From contig CM030939.1 in assembly GCA_018136815.1 (NCBI GenBank), positions 62,001 to 126,000 on the forward strand: DNA of 64,000 bases, given 5' to 3'. The notes below the pieces were generated by a model. That model was not told where the DNA came from, did no database searches, and worked only from the letters and a program-made list of their open reading frames with translations. Shown here piece by piece: positions 62,378 through 64,000 of this stretch (the first letter of the stretch is position 1; the number at the start of each line of letters is the position of its first letter). The translations under genes were made by a program, and so were the position numbers. Origin of the DNA: Isochrysis galbana. Lineage: Eukaryota; Haptophyta; Isochrysidales; Isochrysidaceae.

Positions 62378-62907
62378 AAATAAATTTTTTTTCCAACTGG
62401 CAACTGGGAAGGTGCTGGTCCGAAGTTTATTCTTCAGTGAAGGTGCAGGTGAAGGTGAGAGTGCAGGAACTGCAGGTGCAGGTGAAGACACGGTGAACGG
62501 GGCGCGCTGGGCGGCCAGTAGCCCGCCAAGGTGGCCTTAGCAGCATCTTCGCAGCTTCGCAGTTTGTCGCTGTAGCACTCCAGCAACCCCGGGAGTGCGC
62601 AACGCTACCCCTTCGCCGTCTGAAGGAGCCTAGGCCCCAAACATGACCATGAATGCAAGCCGGGGCGCTCAGATGACCCGCCCGCCCGCCCCCGGGCTCT
62701 GCCGGAGTCTCTGTAGGGCTTGCAGGGACATCTTCACCTGCGTCTTCACCTGCTGCGTCGGCGTGCGGCATCGGCCAGCGGCTCAGTCTAGGGCAAGATA
62801 CTACGTATGGCTATACTCCCCCAAAGAGGCCCACAGGGTCCCAGACCTCGAGAACGCACTGACGGACCGCCCTCTGAGCGACCTGGATAAATGTCGCATA
62901 GAGGCAA

Positions 62908-64000
62908 AACTATTGTTATAGTTTGAACTATGGAGCGTGCCGCGACCGCTCCCGAGCCTCAGGCGACCCTCGCCACTGCGCCCCACCTGGGACACCCCAC
63001 GCCGCCCGAGGCGGCTCGTCAGAAAGCCCTCTCAAAGCCCATCCAGCCCATCCAAACCACACCCGCGCGAGCGCGCGGGGTGGCGAGCACTGGCACCGAA
63101 CAGGTTGCCACCATGGCTCTGCGCATCATGCAGGGGGTCTCTGAGACCCCCTCCAACAGTGGGAAACCCTCCCACCCCAAGAGCACCTCATGTGGGAGGG
63201 CAGTTCAGCTGCCCTCCCCATGGTGGAAACCTCTACCATCAGTGCACCCAACATGGGAGGGCACTTCACAACCATCAATCTTCCACAGAGAGCACTCAAT
63301 GCCTCTGTTTTCCAACATGTTGACACACTTCTCATCTTCACCCCACTCTTGTGGGCCACAAGTACCTACAACTCAGTGCCCTGCCTTGGGCCCTCTTTCA
63401 ACACTTGACTCCCTCTCCCACTCCCCCTTCACACTACAACCAACCCAAGCACAACACGAACCCCCTCGCCTTGTGTTTCAAGCACCAAAAATTTCAACTC
63501 AAGACACATGTTGATACACTTCTCGTCTTCGCCCCACTCTTGTGGGCCACAAGTACCTACAACTCAGTGCCCTGCCTTGGGCCCTCTTTCAACACTTCAC
63601 TTCCTTTCCCACTCCCTCTTCCATCTACAACCAACCCAAGAAGCACAAACCCCCTCGTCCTCTGTTTCAAGCACCAAAAATTTCGACTCAAGACAAGAGG
63701 GAGGACATGTCTTGAGGCGGCGTCGCTGCCCATGCCTAGCGCAAGGGTATAGCGCCGCCACTCAGACATCTCCTTCCCCACAGCTCCTCTTTGAGGAGTT
63801 GCTCCTCACCCTCCCATTAGGCCCCCTTGCCTGCGAGACCAATATAGGATCTTGGCGTGGGGGGCTGTCTGAGTGTGGAGGGAGGGGCGCTCCGGCTAGC
63901 GCAGGTAGAAGGCTAGTGAAGAGCTGGGTGGCACAAGGGGGGAAGGGTGCTTGCGCTTGCCGCGGCAAGGAGTCCTGTCATGAGTGAGCGCTAGTCCCAT
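62908..64000 (+). mobile_element. ORF-bearing short retroelement, runs to window end
   Basis: The 5' end AACTATTGTTATAGTTTGAA, the ATG at 62930 and the N-terminal 70 residues match the element at 22936-23895. The last bases (GGAGTCCTGTCATGAGTGAG) match its 3' region, so almost all of the element is present and its tail lies outside the window. A 191-bp unit is doubled, which shifts the reading frame relative to the 23-kb copy. Confidence 0.78.
63319..63700 (+). repeat. 191-bp tandem duplication inside the short retroelement
   Basis: GTTGACACACTTCTCATCTTC at 63319 and GTTGATACACTTCTCGTCTTC at 63510 start two similar units. The copy at 22936-23895 has only one. Confidence 0.85.

Noticed and set aside
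22919-64000. tRNA-like origin for the short retroelement 3' end (GCGCTTGCCGCGGCAGGGAGTC region)
   Set aside because: Short hairpins can be drawn, but no A/B box pair or cloverleaf could be recognised.

Overview
This window is nuclear DNA of a GC-rich unicellular alga. The host genes have short GT-AG introns (about 75-250 nt). A three-helix light-harvesting protein of the fucoxanthin/chlorophyll a-c type points to a red-lineage secondary plastid. CFAP46, and an EF-hand protein carrying PG-rich repeats of the flagellar type, point to a motile 9+2 flagellum. A haptophyte or a related chromist alga fits best; this is inference, and I cannot name the species. A 100-N assembly gap lies at 44305-44404.

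Host genes, left to right: an EF-hand/PG-repeat protein (184-2761, +, 5' end unresolved); an NTMT1-like protein N-terminal methyltransferase (6123-5014, -); a weak hypothetical gene (7690-6842, -); CFAP46 (8185-15996, +, three exons, about 2461 aa); an F-box-like protein (21268-20522, -); chorismate synthase (34324-35898, +, intronless); an Arg/Tyr/Asp repeat protein (38443-39133, +); a light-harvesting protein (40907-39946, -, three exons) divergent from an Ala/Glu-rich coiled-coil protein with an acidic and RGG tail (41802-43640, +); an unrecognised multi-exon gene (45886-44989, -); an ADCK2-like mitochondrial atypical kinase (47981-50412, +, six exons, 577 aa); an unrecognised protein with three RRHS motifs (55359-56312, +); and a coiled-coil protein with an N-myristoylation-type start (60581-61963, +, two exons).

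The space between genes is dominated by mobile DNA. A Ty1/copia element (24166-31666) looks whole, has 612-bp LTRs that look identical, and has a 5-bp target duplication. A broken Ty3/gypsy-like relic lies near 17.0-18.5 kb. A LINE family is present as a copy with a 16-bp target duplication (32241-33052), a longer minus-strand copy (about 53810-50598), further fragments, and many 3' tails sharing the motif AGAATCTTCAGATG plus a T-run or a variant of it. Smaller ORF-bearing or non-coding retroelements (22936-23895; 51032-51780; 52435-53308; 57995-60080) have 15-17 bp duplications. A hAT DNA transposon (58189-60037, exact 8-bp duplication CCCCCGGT) sits inside one of them, and the unoccupied version of the same site is present in a paralogous copy near 51591.

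The host genes do not form an operon-like unit; they are ordinary eukaryotic genes in a repeat-rich neighbourhood. I saw no CRISPR array and recognised no rRNA or tRNA gene. The most notable structures are the nested insertions with their in-window empty site, a Tudor-like segment inside the hAT transposase, the ORF-bearing short retroelement family, and a motif TTCCCATCTAGG recurring a short distance upstream of several gene starts.
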